Counted from the stretch's first letter, positions 35,392-45,878 are shown. The stretch is 64,000 bases of DNA from CAVOJY01 sp963696405 (GCA_963696405.1 CAVOJY010000003.1:310001-374000); one strand, 5' to 3'. The notes: generated by a model not told the origin, from the sequence alone. Made by a program: numbers and translations.

Positions 35392-37620
35392 GTGACCGAA
35401 CTTGCCGGTCCGATCACCTGGATCATTCCGATCGCCGGTCTCGCGGCGATCCTGTTCGCCATCTGGCTCGCGCGCGACGTGCTTCGCCGCGACCAGGGGA
35501 CGCCGGAAATGCAGGACGTCGCGGGAACCATCTTCGAAGGCGCGGTTGCCTTCATCAGGCGCCAGTACCGCACCATTGCCCTCCTCGCGATCGCGACCGG
35601 CGTGATCATCGGGGTGGTGATCGGTCTCGTCGAGACGAAGGCGGTCGCCGACACCGATATCAGCGGCTTCGACCTCGGTATCCGGACGGGCGTGGCCTTC
35701 CTCGTCGGTGCCGCCTGCTCCATGGCGTCCGGCATCATCGGCATGTACATCAGCGTCCGGTCCAATGTCCGGACCGCCGCCGCGTCGCGGCGGAGCCTGG
35801 TGGAAGCGATCACCGTGGCCATGCGCGGCGGCGCGGTCTCCGGCTTCCTCGTGGTTGCCCTGTCGCTCCTGGGCGTGTGGGGGATCTTCGTCGCGTACGG
35901 CGGGCTCACCACGCCGGCCGTCGCGCCGTTCCTGATCGTGGGGTTCGGGTTCGGCGCCTCGTTCGTGGCGCTCTTCGCCCAGCTCGGCGGCGGGATCTAC
36001 ACGAAGGCCGCCGACGTCGGCTCGGACCTCGTCGGCAAGGTGGAGGCCGGCATCCCTGAAGACGATCCGCGGAACGCGGCCGTCATCGCGGACCTCGTCG
36101 GCGACAACGTTGGTGACTGCGCGGGCCGCGGCGCCGACCTCTTCGAGTCAACGGCGGCCGAGAACATCGGCGCGATGATCCTCGGCGTCGCCGTCTACGG
36201 GATCGCCCTGACGTCGGGCTGGCCTCACCCGGAGGCCTGGATCCTCTTCCCGCTCGTCATCCGCGCTTTCGGCCTCTTCGCCACGATCATCGCGGTGCTC
36301 ACGCTTCGCGGCCGCGAGGATGAGAACCCCATGAACATCCTGAGCCGCGGGTACTGGGTGGTTACCATCCTGAGCGCCATCGCGCTGGCGTTCGTGACCA
36401 ACGTCATGATGCAGACGGGTGGCGAGGATCTCGGCGCATACGGGATCCCGAGCTGGATCTGGTTCTTCGGCGCGGGCCTCGTCGGCCTGGCGACGAGCAT
36501 CGTCTTCGTCTACATCACCCAGTACTACACCTCCGGATCCTTCCGCCCGGTGAAGGAGATCGCCGAGGCCTCAAAGACCGGCCCGGCCACCAACATCATC
36601 AGCGGCACCGCCGTGGGGTGGGAGACCACCGCGGTCACCGCCCTCACCATCGGCGCTGCGCTCCTGCTCAGCTACTGGCTGGGCTCCCAGGCGGGCCTCG
36701 TCACGCCGGAGGGCCGGAACGTCGGTGGCGTCTTCGGGACGGCCGTGGCGACCATGGGCATGCTCATGACCACCGCCTACATCCTGGCCATGGACACCTT
36801 CGGCCCGATCACCGACAACGCGGGCGGGATCACCGAGTTCGCGCGAGTCGAAGCCAGCGCGCGCGAGATCACCGATCGGCTCGACGCCGTGGGCAACACC
36901 ACCAAGGCCCTCACGAAGGGCTACGCGGTCGCCTCGGCGAGCCTCGCCGCGTTCCTCCTTTTCCAGGCCTACCTTGACAAGATCAACCTCATCCTCGGCC
37001 GCCAGATCGCGGCCGGGAAGGAGGGCGTGCAGCTCCTCCAGTCGGTCGACCTCTCGAGCGTCTCCGTCTTCGTCGCGGCGCTCATCGGGTCCATGCTCGT
37101 CTACCTCTTCAGCTCGCTCGCCATCAGGGCAGTGGGCACCACCGCGTCCGCCATCATCGTCGAGGTTCGCCGCCAGTTCCGCGAGATGCCGGGCATCATG
37201 GATTACACGCAGCGCCCGGACTATGCCCGCGTGGTGGACATCACCACGAGCGCGGCGCTCCGGCAGATGATCGCGCCCGGAGTCCTGGCCGTCGGCACCC
37301 CGATCGCCGTCGGTATCCTGCTCGGCTACGAGGCGGCCGCGGGCTTCCTCATGGTCGGCACGATCGCTGGCGTCCTCCTCGCCACGGTGCTCAACAACGG
37401 CGGCGGTGCCTGGGACAACGCGAAGAAGTACATCGAGGCCGGGCACCTCAAGGACGAAAACGGCAACGTGATCGGCAAGAAGACGTTCGCCCACGCCGCG
37501 GCCGTGGTTGGCGACACCGTCGGCGACCCCTTCAAGGACACCGCCGGTCCTTCGCTCCACGTCCTGGTCAAGCTCATCGCCACCATCACGCTGGTCATGG
37601 CGCCGCTCTTCATCCGCTGA
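35392..37620 (+). CDS. hppA: Membrane H+-translocating pyrophosphatase, K+-independent type
   Basis: HppA pumps protons using pyrophosphate hydrolysis. About 16 hydrophobic helices are present, with GGIYTKAADVGSDLVGKVEAG, DDPRNAAVIADLVGDNVGD and a C-terminal DTVGDPFKDTAGPS containing the catalytic aspartates. The residue that separates K+-dependent (Ala) from K+-independent (Lys) enzymes lies in GNTTKAL at about K505 and is Lys here, so a K+-independent pump is expected. The 742-aa length and the GTG start are normal. It has its own promoter. Confidence 0.95.
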   Translation: MTELAGPITWIIPIAGLAAILFAIWLARDVLRRDQGTPEMQDVAGTIFEGAVAFIRRQYRTIALLAIATGVIIGVVIGLVETKAVADTDISGFDLGIRTGVAFLVGAACSMASGIIGMYISVRSNVRTAAASRRSLVEAITVAMRGGAVSGFLVVALSLLGVWGIFVAYGGLTTPAVAPFLIVGFGFGASFVALFAQLGGGIYTKAADVGSDLVGKVEAGIPEDDPRNAAVIADLVGDNVGDCAGRGADLFESTAAENIGAMILGVAVYGIALTSGWPHPEAWILFPLVIRAFGLFATIIAVLTLRGREDENPMNILSRGYWVVTILSAIALAFVTNVMMQTGGEDLGAYGIPSWIWFFGAGLVGLATSIVFVYITQYYTSGSFRPVKEIAEASKTGPATNIISGTAVGWETTAVTALTIGAALLLSYWLGSQAGLVTPEGRNVGGVFGTAVATMGMLMTTAYILAMDTFGPITDNAGGITEFARVEASAREITDRLDAVGNTTKALTKGYAVASASLAAFLLFQAYLDKINLILGRQIAAGKEGVQLLQSVDLSSVSVFVAALIGSMLVYLFSSLAIRAVGTTASAIIVEVRRQFREMPGIMDYTQRPDYARVVDITTSAALRQMIAPGVLAVGTPIAVGILLGYEAAAGFLMVGTIAGVLLATVLNNGGGAWDNAKKYIEAGHLKDENGNVIGKKTFAHAAAVVGDTVGDPFKDTAGPSLHVLVKLIATITLVMAPLFIR

Positions 37621-37875
37621 GGCTCCGGGGGCCAGCAGGGCCGACAGGGCCGGCAAGCCAGACAGGGCGCTGGCATCAGCCTCATGACAGGGCCGGCCGG
37701 GCCGGCAGGGGCGCTGGCGTCGGCTGCCACTCGATCGGGCACCACCGGCGTCATCCTAGGGGGCGAAAAGGCCGCCGCCCGGACGTGGCCCGCAGCATGC
37801 GCCGGCCATGGGAGCCCGCGGGCCCTGTCGCCCTGCCGAGCACGCGCCACCGGTAGCGGGTACAGTCCCCACGCC
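37621..37875. other. Gap between hppA and uppP
   Basis: About 255 bases without a supported gene. The first 120 bases carry short imperfect repeats of GGGCCGGCAGG and CAGGGCGCTGGC. I see no clear promoter and no T-tract terminator. Confidence 0.4.
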
Positions 37876-38713
37876 ATGCCCGTCGCTCTCCAGGCCCTCG
37901 TCATCGGGATCATCCAGGGGCTTACCGAGTTCCTGCCCATCTCGTCGTCGGCGCACCTCATCGTGCTGCCGCAGATCCTGGGCTGGGACGACCCGTTCCT
38001 CAACAGCGCAACCTTCGACGTCATGCTCCACGGCGGCACGCTCGTCGCGCTGCTTCTCTACTTCTGGCGCGAGTTCGTCCGCCTGGCGGTCGCCTTCGTG
38101 GCGTCGATCCGCGAGCGGCGGATCGGGCCTGGACCCCGAGCGCCGCCTCGCGTGGCTTCTCCTGGTGACGCTGGTCCCGGCGGCCGTCCTCGGCTTCGCG
38201 CTGGAGGACTTCTTCGACACGGCCTTCCGCGGGACGCTGGCAATCGTGGCCGTGTTTCTCGTCGCCGGAGCGGCGATCCTCTGGCTGGCCGAGCTCTACG
38301 CCGCGCGCCACAGCGGCGAACGGGACCTCGACCGGGCGACGATCGGCGACGCCGTGACCATCGGGGTGGCGCAGGCCGTGGCCCTGTTCCCGGGCTTCAG
38401 CCGTTCGGGCATCACCATTGCCACCGGGCTGTTCCGGGGCCTGCGACGCGACGAGGCGGCGCGCTTCTCATTCCTCATGGGAACGCCGATCATCGCCGGC
38501 GCGACCCTTTGGAAGGCCCGCGGAATCGTGGCGGGCGGCGGCGCCGGCGTCGAATGGCTGCCACTCATCGCGGGGCTGGTGGGCGCCACGCTCGCGGGGC
38601 TTCTCGCCATCCGCTTCCTGCTCGGCTACCTGCGCCGGCACACGACGGGGATCTTCATCGCCTGGCGTCTCTTCCTCGCTGCGCTCGTCGTCGTGTATCT
38701 CCTGGCGCGGTAG
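37876..38713 (+). CDS. uppP: Undecaprenyl-diphosphatase (frameshifted)
   Basis: UppP (BacA) recycles undecaprenyl pyrophosphate, the lipid carrier of cell-wall synthesis. The N-terminal GLTEFLPISSSAHL motif carries the catalytic Glu and Ser residues, and the later PGFSRSGITIATG motif is in the next frame. One extra base near 38,130 (in GGATCGGGCCTGG) causes the shift. Corrected, the protein is about 278 aa with the family's helices. The ATG at 37876 starts the first helix. The stop codon is the first codon of a 10-bp tandem repeat. Confidence 0.88.
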
Positions 38714-38744
38714 GGCGCGGTAGGGCGCGGTAGGGCGCGGTAGG
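38704..38744. repeat. 10-bp tandem repeat between uppP and argR
   Basis: The unit TAGGGCGCGG occurs three times in perfect form (38,711-38,740), with a partial copy on each side. It begins inside the last codons of uppP and the uppP stop codon is part of the repeat. It ends 17 bases before the argR ATG. Copy number may vary between strains. Confidence 0.8.
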
Positions 38745-38760
38745 CTTCTGCCCTGCAGCG

Positions 38761-39228
38761 ATGGATGTCATGAAGCAGCTTCGCCAGGCGGCCATTCGCG
38801 ACCTCGTGCGCCAGCGGCCGATCCGCACCCAGCACGACCTCGCGGCGGCGCTGCGCGAGCGCGGCTTTCGGGCCACCCAGGCGACAATCAGCCGGGACGT
38901 CGCGGAGCTGGGCCTGGAGAAAGTCGACCGGGACGGCGTGTTCATCTACGCTCCCACGTCCCGGTCAACCGAGGCCGAGCCATCGGCCGAGGAGCGGCTG
39001 GCGCGGCTTCTCGGCGACCTGCCCGTGACCATCGAGACGGCCGGTCTCCTGCTCGTCATGCGCACGCTGCCGGGCAGCGCCCACGCCATCGCGTCCTGGA
39101 TCGACCGCGCACGGTGGAAAGACGTCGCGGGCACGGTTGCCGGGGACGACACGCTTTTCGTGGCATTCCGGGAGCAAGCCGCGCTCGAGCGGGTCCGACG
39201 CCGCCTGGCGCGAATGACCCGAGGGTAG
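38761..39228 (+). CDS. argR: Arginine repressor
   Basis: ArgR is a winged-helix repressor that binds ARG boxes when arginine is present. The N-terminal DNA-binding domain has ERGFRATQATISRDVAELGL; the C-terminal oligomerisation and arginine-binding domain carries SAHAIASWID and AGDDTLFVAF, close to the family GTIAGDDTI motif. The 155-aa length is normal. No arginine biosynthesis genes are in the window, so its targets are elsewhere. Either ATG 38761 or ATG 38770 may be used. Confidence 0.92.
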   Translation: MDVMKQLRQAAIRDLVRQRPIRTQHDLAAALRERGFRATQATISRDVAELGLEKVDRDGVFIYAPTSRSTEAEPSAEERLARLLGDLPVTIETAGLLLVMRTLPGSAHAIASWIDRARWKDVAGTVAGDDTLFVAFREQAALERVRRRLARMTRG

Positions 39229-39240
39229 GGCCGGGGACGG

Positions 39241-41599
39241 TTACGGGCTCGGTGCCAGCAGCGGAGCCAGGGCCCGGTCCAGCGCGGGTGCCAGCGAGCG
39301 CGCGAACGTCGCCGTGAGGTGGTGCCCGTCGCGATAGACGATCTTGCGGTTGACGACTGCAGGGCAAGGGTCGGATGGGCAGACCGCCGTCGTCATGTCC
39401 ACCAGCAGGTCCCGCGTCGCGCGCGTTGCGGCGCGTTCGCGAACGAGCATGTCGCTTCGGTACGCCTGGGAGCGCGGCGTCGCGCAACGGCGGATGTCCC
39501 GGAGGTTGGCCGACAGGCACACGGGGACGTTGACGGTGGGCATCGGGATCCCGGCAATGAGGGCGACCGGACCGGCAACGCGCTGGAGCATCCGCGCCAT
39601 GGCGGCCCCCTGGCGCGCCGTGCTTCCGTCCACCGAGAGCACCGGGAAGATCCAGCGGCTCATCGAAACCACCACGAGGTCGGGTTTCACACTGGCGAGC
39701 CGCGCGACGACTGCCGCGTTCCAGGTGTGGCACTCGTAGTACTCGCGCTTGAGGTTGATGTTCCGCACGCGCATGTCGACGAACGGGCAGGCGACCTTCA
39801 CGTACGTGAGGAGCCGCCAGCCGTGCCTCTTGGCTACCGCCTCGACGGCCGGGAACCACATCGACGCGTGCGAATCACCGACCAGCGCCACGGTGAACGT
39901 GCCCTCGGGATTGCCGTAGACGCAGTCGGGCGGACTCGTGACGCCCTCGATGGAGAGACAGCGGTCCTTCCGGAGGCGCTCCTCGTCGTACCGGGCCCGC
40001 GCCAGCGGCGGGGCCACGTCACGGGGGAGCGCGTAGCTTGCCGGGCGGGCGGGCGCGGCGGGTGGTGCCGGGGCCGGCGTGGCGGCTGGACTCGGGACAG
40101 CGCCCGACGCGTCGGGCGCCGCAGGGTCGGTAGCCGCGGAGTCGGGCGCTCCGGGTCCTGTCGCCCCGGGTGGCGTCGTGCCGGATGCCGTCACCCCGGA
40201 GCCGGTCGCTCCGGGACCCGTCGCTGCCGGCTCGGCCGCATCGCCCGCTGCCGGACGGGCCAGGCTCGCTGCCGTCCGTCGGCGGGTCGGTTGACATCGG
40301 ATCCGCCGACGCCCGCGGATCCGCCGACGCCCACGGATCCGCCGTCGCCCACGGGTCGTCGACTGCCATCTCGGCCGGATCGGGCGTCGAGAGCCACGGG
40401 TCGTCGACGGTCACTTCTGACGCCGAGACGGAGAGGGCGTCCAGCTCGGCGCTCCCCGCTCGATCCAGGGTGCTTGCCACGACCACCACCGTCAGCATCG
40501 CCGCCAATCCAAGGGCGATCGACCGCCTGGGTGGCGCGGCGAGGATCGGGAGGCCTCGTCGGAAGGGCTCCTCGACATAGACCCAGCTGGCCGTCGCAAC
40601 GGCGATGGCGAGGAACGCCAGGACCACCATGGCCGGCGTCTCCAGCGTCCCGCCGAGCGCCAGGGGCACGAGGACGAGGATCGGCCAGTGCCACAGGTAG
40701 AGCGAGTAGCTGATGCGCCCGAGGAAGCGGAGAGGCGAGGTCCGAAGAAGAAGTCCCGGGCCCCGGCGCAGCGCACCCGAGGCGACGAGTGCCGCCGCCG
40801 CGGCGGCCGGAGCGAGTGCCGCGAGGCCCGGGTAGGCGATGTCGCTGTTGAGCGCGAGAGAGGCCCAGGCGAGCAGGGCCACCGCGGCCCAGCCAAGGGG
40901 CGCCAGGATCAGCCCGGGCGCACGTGCCAGCCGCACCGCCCCCACCGCCAGCAGCCCGCCGGCCGCCAGCTGCCAGGCTCTCGTGGGGAGCATGTAGAAG
41001 GCCCAGGAGGGCGAGACGTCGGTGATGAGCACGCTGGCCGCGAACGAGGCAGCGAGAACGACCCCCAGGGCCAGCGCTGCGCCGGCTCGGGGAAGTCGCC
41101 AGGCGGCGAGCAGCAGGAGCGCCGGCCAGACGAGGTAGAACTGCTCCTCCACACCCAGCGACCAGAAGTGGAGGAACGGCGACGGGGTCGTCATCGAGCT
41201 GAAGTAGTCGCCCGTGGTAAGGGCGAAGCGGACGTTCCCCACCGACAGGGCGGAGGCGGCCCCGTCGAGCATGACCGCCGAGCGATCAAGCGGGGCGACC
41301 ACGAGGTAGGCGAGGGGGAGCGTGACCAGGAGCACCACGGCGGCGGCGGGCAGGAGCCGCCGCACGCGGCGCGCGTAGAAGCGGGTGAAGCTGATCCGGC
41401 CCGTCCGTTCCTGCTCGCGCAGGAGGAGTCCTGTGATCAGGAACCCCGAGATGACGAAGAAGACGTCGACGCCGACGAACCCCCCGGGGAGGGGCAGGCC
41501 TGTATGGAAAAGGAGCACGAGGAGGATGGCAACGCCCCGAAGCCCTTCGACGTCGGGGCGGAACGCGTCTCCGCGAGCCACAGGATCGGGCGCCTGCAC
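39241..41599 (-). CDS. Acyltransferase-3 / SGNH fusion protein (frameshifted)
   Basis: The N-terminal ~370 residues are an acyltransferase-3 domain with about ten helices: RPDVEGLRGVAILLVLLFH at the start, FFVISGFLITGLLL, the FTRFYARRVRRLLPA segment and HFWSLGVEEQFYLVWP. A linker rich in DPWASADP repeats follows (DNA near 40,290-40,340). The C-terminal SGNH-like domain has LVGDSHASMW and the catalytic Asp/His pair in RDGHHLT. The two halves are in different frames; one extra base near 40,250 in the linker explains this. Such proteins O-acetylate cell-surface polysaccharides. The start is GTG 41599. Confidence 0.8.
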
Positions 41600-41970
41600 G
41601 GGTTCGAGCTTCCCTCACTATGCGCCACGCATCATGCGGGGCCGGCCTCATGCGCCACACGGAAGGCTACCGTCTCCCGGGATGGCGTCAAGTCGTGACG
41701 GACAGGCTGTGGACGGACAGGCTAACAGTGCAACGACACGTCGCGGCGCCCCCACCCGCCCTGTCATCCTCCCGTCACACGGGAGTAAGGCGGGCCGGGG
41801 CGTCCGTGTCGACGCCAGGGGAGGGCAGCGGCGGCGAGGATCGAGCACGAAGGATGTCGCTGATGGCGTCGGGGGGGCGGTCAAACCTGCCAGGGCCTGC
41901 CGCAGTCCCGCCTGGAGGGAGAATGGCAGCGGGAAACGGCAGGGGAGAACGGCAGGTAGGGCACCTGGCT
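41600..41970. other. Gap upstream of greA
   Basis: About 370 bases without a supported gene. It holds two copies of GACGGACAGGCT about 16 bases apart near 41,700 (the first with an overlapping TGACGGACAG form). No hairpin terminator is obvious. The promoter of greA begins at its end. Confidence 0.45.
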
Positions 41971-41999
41971 TTGACACGCCCACCACGCGGCCCTAGAAT
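41971..41999 (+). promoter_or_regulatory. Strong sigma-70-like promoter of greA
   Basis: TTGACA and TAGAAT are separated by exactly 17 bases, a near-consensus vegetative promoter, about 94 bases before the greA GTG. It probably drives greA, lysS and serS, which follow closely. Confidence 0.7.
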
Positions 42000-42092
42000 C
42001 CGCCGCCGTACCGACTCCCGGCGCGAACCGGTTGCGCCAGGGGGTTCTTTCTTCTCGTACGGCCACCGATCGGGCCAGCAAACGGAGCGCCC

Positions 42093-42557
42093 GTGAACAA
42101 CAAACCCGAATACCTCACCCCAGAGGGGCTCGAGAAGTACAAGGCGGAACTCGATGAGCTGGTCAACGTCCGCCGGGCGGAGGTTGCCGCGCGAATCCAC
42201 GACGCGACCGAGCTCGGGGAGCTCGTGGAGAACGCCGAGTACGAGGACGCGAAGAACGAGCAGGCCTTTGTCGAGGGCCGCATCCAGTCGCTCGAGAACC
42301 TCGTCCGCAACGCCGTCCTGATCGACGAGACGCACTCCACCGACCACGTCCAGATCGGTGCCACCGTTGTCGTGGACCACGGCGAGGGCCGGGAGACCTA
42401 CACGATCGTCGGCTCTGCAGAGGCGTCGCCGCGGGAGGGGCGCATCTCGAACGAGTCGCCCGTCGGGCGGGCCTTGCTGGGCCGTCGCAAGGGTGACGAA
42501 GTCCTCGTCCAGACCCCGGCCGGGGACTTCAGCTACAAGATCGTCAGCATCAAGTAG
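42093..42557 (+). CDS. greA: Transcription elongation factor GreA
   Basis: GreA rescues backtracked RNA polymerase by stimulating transcript cleavage. The N-terminal coiled coil carries the tip motif ENAEYEDAKNEQA, where the acidic residues contact the active site. The C-terminal FKBP-like domain ends in ISNESPVGRALLGRRKGDEV and the family's PAGDFSYKIVSI. Start is the GTG at 42093 (VNNKPEYLTPEG). The 154-aa length is normal. The next gene, lysS, starts 27 bases later. Confidence 0.95.
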   Translation: MNNKPEYLTPEGLEKYKAELDELVNVRRAEVAARIHDATELGELVENAEYEDAKNEQAFVEGRIQSLENLVRNAVLIDETHSTDHVQIGATVVVDHGEGRETYTIVGSAEASPREGRISNESPVGRALLGRRKGDEVLVQTPAGDFSYKIVSIK

Positions 42558-42584
42558 CCCGCGCGGCGCGGGGGAGACCGGACG

Positions 42585-44180
42585 ATGTACTGGGCCGACG
42601 AGCTTGCGGCCAACGCCAGCGGACCGCAGGTCGTCAGCGATTCGAAGACGCCGTCCGGCACCATCCATGTCGGCAGCTTCCGCGGGCCGATCCTCGTCGA
42701 TGCCATCTGGCGCACGCTCCGTGAGCGCGGGGTTGAGGCGCGGGCGACGTACGGGGTCGACGACATGGACCCCATGGATGCCCAGGCGCTCCTCACGCCC
42801 GACGCCGTCGATCGGTACATGGGCGTGCCGCTTGCGCACGTGCCCGCCCCCGAGGGCAGCGCCGCCGCCAGCTACGCTCGCCACTTCGCCGGTCAGTTTC
42901 TCGACACCTTCGCCGGGCTCGGGGTCCACCCCCAGGTCTTCTGGATGAGCGAGCTGTACGCCTCCGGCGCGATGGATCCCTTCCTGCGGACAGCCCTTGA
43001 CCGAGCCGACCGCGTTCGCGAGATCTACGAGCGGGTGGCCAACGTCCACCATCCCCGCGAGTGGCACCCCATCAGCCTCGTCTGCGAGTCGTGTGGGAAG
43101 GTGGGCACCACCATCGTCCTCGAGTGGGACGGGTCGCGGGTGCGCTACGAGTGCCGTCCCGATCTCGTCACCTGGGCGCACGGGTGCGGCCACGGCGGCT
43201 GGGTCTCCCCGTTCGGGGGGCGGTCCAAGCTCCCCTGGAACCTCGAGTGGGCCGCGCAGTGGAGCTACCTGGGCGTGACGATCGAACCCTCCGGGAAGGA
43301 CCTCTCGACGAAGGGCGGGTCCCGCGACCGGTCCGACGCGATCGCGCGGGAGGTCTTCGATCGTGAACCGCCGCTCAACGTCCCGTACGAGTTCCTGAAC
43401 ATCGGCGGGCGGAAGATGAGCACGAGCAAGGGCCGGGGGGCGAGCGCGCACGGGATGGCCGAGGTGCTTCCGCCCGAGCTGGTGCGCTTCCTCTTCCTCC
43501 GCCACCGCCCGAACCACGCCCTCGATTTCGACCCGTCGGGCGACACCATCCCGCGCCTCTTCGACGAGTACGACCGGGTCGCCGACGCGACCGCGGGGCG
43601 CGAGGTGCGCGGTGAGCTGCCACCCGATCCCGATCGGATCTTCAACGTGTGTCAGCTGGACCCGGACGTAGACGCTGTTGCCGAGGCATCCCGGTACCGC
43701 CCGCCGTTCGGCCATCTCGCGCTCCTCGACCAGGTACCCGGGGTGGACGTGGTGGAACGGTTCGCGGCCGAGAAGGGCGCGCCGCTCGACGCCGCGGAAC
43801 TCGCGATCCTGGAGGCCCGGCGAACGGCGGCGCGCGCCTGGCTCGAGCACTGGGCGCCGGAGCGGGCCCGCCTTGTCGTCCACCGCGACGCACTGCCGGC
43901 CGAGGTGGCCGCCCTGTCCGACGAGCAGCGCATCTACCTGGGCGGCCTCGCGCTTGCAGCCGAACGTGAGCAGCCGGCATCCGGCGAGGCCTGGCAGAAC
44001 CTCGTGTTTCGGGTGGCAGAGGAGGCGGCCATGCCGGCCGGCCGGGCCTTCGGCGCCCTCTACATCGCGTTCCTGGGACGGACGAACGGGCCGCGCGCCG
44101 GCTGGCTCCTGGCGGCATTTCCGGCGACGTTCGTGATCGGGCGCCTGCGCGAGGCCGCCGGCTGGAGGGCGGCGCCATGA
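42585..44180 (+). CDS. lysS: Lysyl-tRNA synthetase, class I
   Basis: This enzyme charges tRNA-Lys but belongs to the class I (archaeal-type) family rather than the common class II LysRS. The HIGH-like motif is SGTIHVGSFRG, the KMSKS motif is RKMSTSKG, and the zinc-like CESCGKVG insert lies in between. Residue patterns such as LPWNLEWAAQW and GKDLSTKGGSRDRS are typical of this family. It is 531 aa. It is followed by serS with a four-base overlap. Class I LysRS occurs sporadically in bacteria, including some Chloroflexota and actinobacteria. Confidence 0.92.
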   Translation: MYWADELAANASGPQVVSDSKTPSGTIHVGSFRGPILVDAIWRTLRERGVEARATYGVDDMDPMDAQALLTPDAVDRYMGVPLAHVPAPEGSAAASYARHFAGQFLDTFAGLGVHPQVFWMSELYASGAMDPFLRTALDRADRVREIYERVANVHHPREWHPISLVCESCGKVGTTIVLEWDGSRVRYECRPDLVTWAHGCGHGGWVSPFGGRSKLPWNLEWAAQWSYLGVTIEPSGKDLSTKGGSRDRSDAIAREVFDREPPLNVPYEFLNIGGRKMSTSKGRGASAHGMAEVLPPELVRFLFLRHRPNHALDFDPSGDTIPRLFDEYDRVADATAGREVRGELPPDPDRIFNVCQLDPDVDAVAEASRYRPPFGHLALLDQVPGVDVVERFAAEKGAPLDAAELAILEARRTAARAWLEHWAPERARLVVHRDALPAEVAALSDEQRIYLGGLALAAEREQPASGEAWQNLVFRVAEEAAMPAGRAFGALYIAFLGRTNGPRAGWLLAAFPATFVIGRLREAAGWRAAP

Positions 44181-45499
44181 GCATCGGCATGCAGCGCCTG
44201 CGCGAGGACGCCGACCGCGTCCGGCAGGGCGCCGTCCTGAAGGGGGAGGACCCCGCGGTCGTCGACGCCGCGCTCGCCCTCGACGCGCGCCGTCGCGCGC
44301 TGTTGACCGAGGTGGAGGCGCTGCGCGCGGAGCGCAACGCCGCGAGCAAGCAGATCGGCGAGGCGATCCGCGGCGGCGCCTCCCCGCAGGGCCCCGAAGT
44401 CGCGGCGCTCCGCGACGCGTCCACGTCCGCCGGCGCCCGCATCGAGACGCTGGATGCCGAGTTGGCCGCCGCCGAGGCCGAGCTGGAGGAGGCGCTGCTC
44501 CGCATTCCCAACCCGCCTGATCCCGGCATCCCGGTCGGCGGCGAGGAGGCGAGCCTGGTCGTCCGCGCCTGGGGCGACCCGCTTCCGCACGACGAGCCCC
44601 GCGGGGGAGCGCCGGACGGCCGAACCCCCTGGACCCGTCGGCCCCACTGGGAGGTGGGCGAGGCGCTCGGCATGCTCGACCTCGCCGGCGGTGCGAAGAT
44701 CACCGGCTCCGGCTTCCCCGTCTATCGCGCGGAGGGCGCCGCCCTCCAGCGCGCCCTCATCGACTTCATGGTCGGCATCCACACCCGCGAGCACGGCATG
44801 ACCGAGGTCTGGCCGCCCGCGCTCGTGAACGCGGCCTCGGCGCGCGGCACCGGGCAGCTGCCGGACAAGGAAGACCTCATGTACGTCGTGACGCGGGACG
44901 ATCTGTACCTCGTCCCGACCGCGGAGGTCCCGGTCACGAACCTCCACCGCGACGAGATCATCGAGGCCGACCGCTTGCCGATCCGCTACGTCGCCTACTC
45001 GCCCTGCTTCCGCCGGGAGGCGGGGGCCGCCGGGAAGGACACCCGGGGGATCCTTCGCGTCCACCAGTTCGACAAGGTGGAGATGGTCTGCTTCGAGCGC
45101 CCGGACGACTCCGACGCCACGCTCGAGTGGCTGACCGCCCGGGCCGAGGTCGTGCTCCAGCGGCTCGGCCTGCCGTATCGGGTCAAGCTGATGTCAACAG
45201 GTGACATGGGTTTCACCCAGGCGAAGAAGTACGACCTGGAGGTATGGGCACCGGGCGTGGAGCGCTGGCTGGAGGTCAGCTCGATCTCGAACTTCCGTGA
45301 CTACCAGGCGAGGCGCATGAACGTCCGCTGGCGGCCCGAGCCGGGGGCCAAGCCGGAGATCCTCCACACGCTCAACGGCTCGGGCCTCGCCCTGGCGCGC
45401 ACCGTGGCCGCCATTCTCGAGGTGTACCAGCAGCCGGACGGCTCGCTCGCCGTGCCCGAGGCGCTGCGGGCGTGGCTCGGGGACCGCATCGGAGCGTGA
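44177..45499 (+). CDS. serS: Seryl-tRNA synthetase
   Basis: SerRS charges tRNA-Ser. An N-terminal long coiled-coil arm (about residues 20-110, tRNA-binding) is followed by the class II core with TEVPVTNLHRDEI, the motif-2 region FRREAGAAGKDTRGILRVHQFDKVE and the motif-3 NGSGLALARTVAAILE. It is 440 aa, slightly longer than usual. The ATG overlaps the lysS stop. A tRNA-Ser gene lies about 3.7 kb downstream. Confidence 0.96.
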   Translation: MSIGMQRLREDADRVRQGAVLKGEDPAVVDAALALDARRRALLTEVEALRAERNAASKQIGEAIRGGASPQGPEVAALRDASTSAGARIETLDAELAAAEAELEEALLRIPNPPDPGIPVGGEEASLVVRAWGDPLPHDEPRGGAPDGRTPWTRRPHWEVGEALGMLDLAGGAKITGSGFPVYRAEGAALQRALIDFMVGIHTREHGMTEVWPPALVNAASARGTGQLPDKEDLMYVVTRDDLYLVPTAEVPVTNLHRDEIIEADRLPIRYVAYSPCFRREAGAAGKDTRGILRVHQFDKVEMVCFERPDDSDATLEWLTARAEVVLQRLGLPYRVKLMSTGDMGFTQAKKYDLEVWAPGVERWLEVSSISNFRDYQARRMNVRWRPEPGAKPEILHTLNGSGLALARTVAAILEVYQQPDGSLAVPEALRAWLGDRIGA

Positions 45500-45878
45500 C
45501 CGCGCAAGGACGGCCCATCACCGGCACCGCCTCCCGATGATCCGATACGACTGAGCCGACCCTCGCTGCGCGAAGAATCGGCGTGCGCGGGCATGACGCG
45601 CGGTGCTACGCTCACCAGAACCGCGCGGCTTCAACAGGGTGTGGCCGCGCACGGGCAGGGACGCTGGAGGGGCATGTCGTTGCGGACTGGTCGCCACCGT
45701 GACCGCCGCACCCGGGGCGCCGATGTAGCCGCGCCACCCGCGCGTCCCTTCGACGCGGGTCGAGCGCCCCGGACGAATGGAGGGCAATGCCGACGCTGAC
45801 CGCAGTCCGGTGTGTCCGGCCGCCGAGCCGGCCAGGTAGATGGCTTCGAGGCCCACACGTGCACGACAGGAGGGAACC
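45500..45878. other. Gap between serS and the M6-like gene
   Basis: About 380 bases with no supported gene on either strand. GC-rich inverted repeats are present near 45,805-45,835 (CCGGCCGCCGAGCCGG). AGGAGGG lies seven bases before the ATG at 45,879. I see no known riboswitch. Confidence 0.45.

Noticed and set aside
38704..38744. CRISPR array
   Set aside because: The repeats are 10 bp and contiguous, with no spacers and no cas genes.
45500..45878. Riboswitch in the leader of the M6-like gene
   Set aside because: Only ordinary GC-rich dyads were found; no known aptamer core was recognised.
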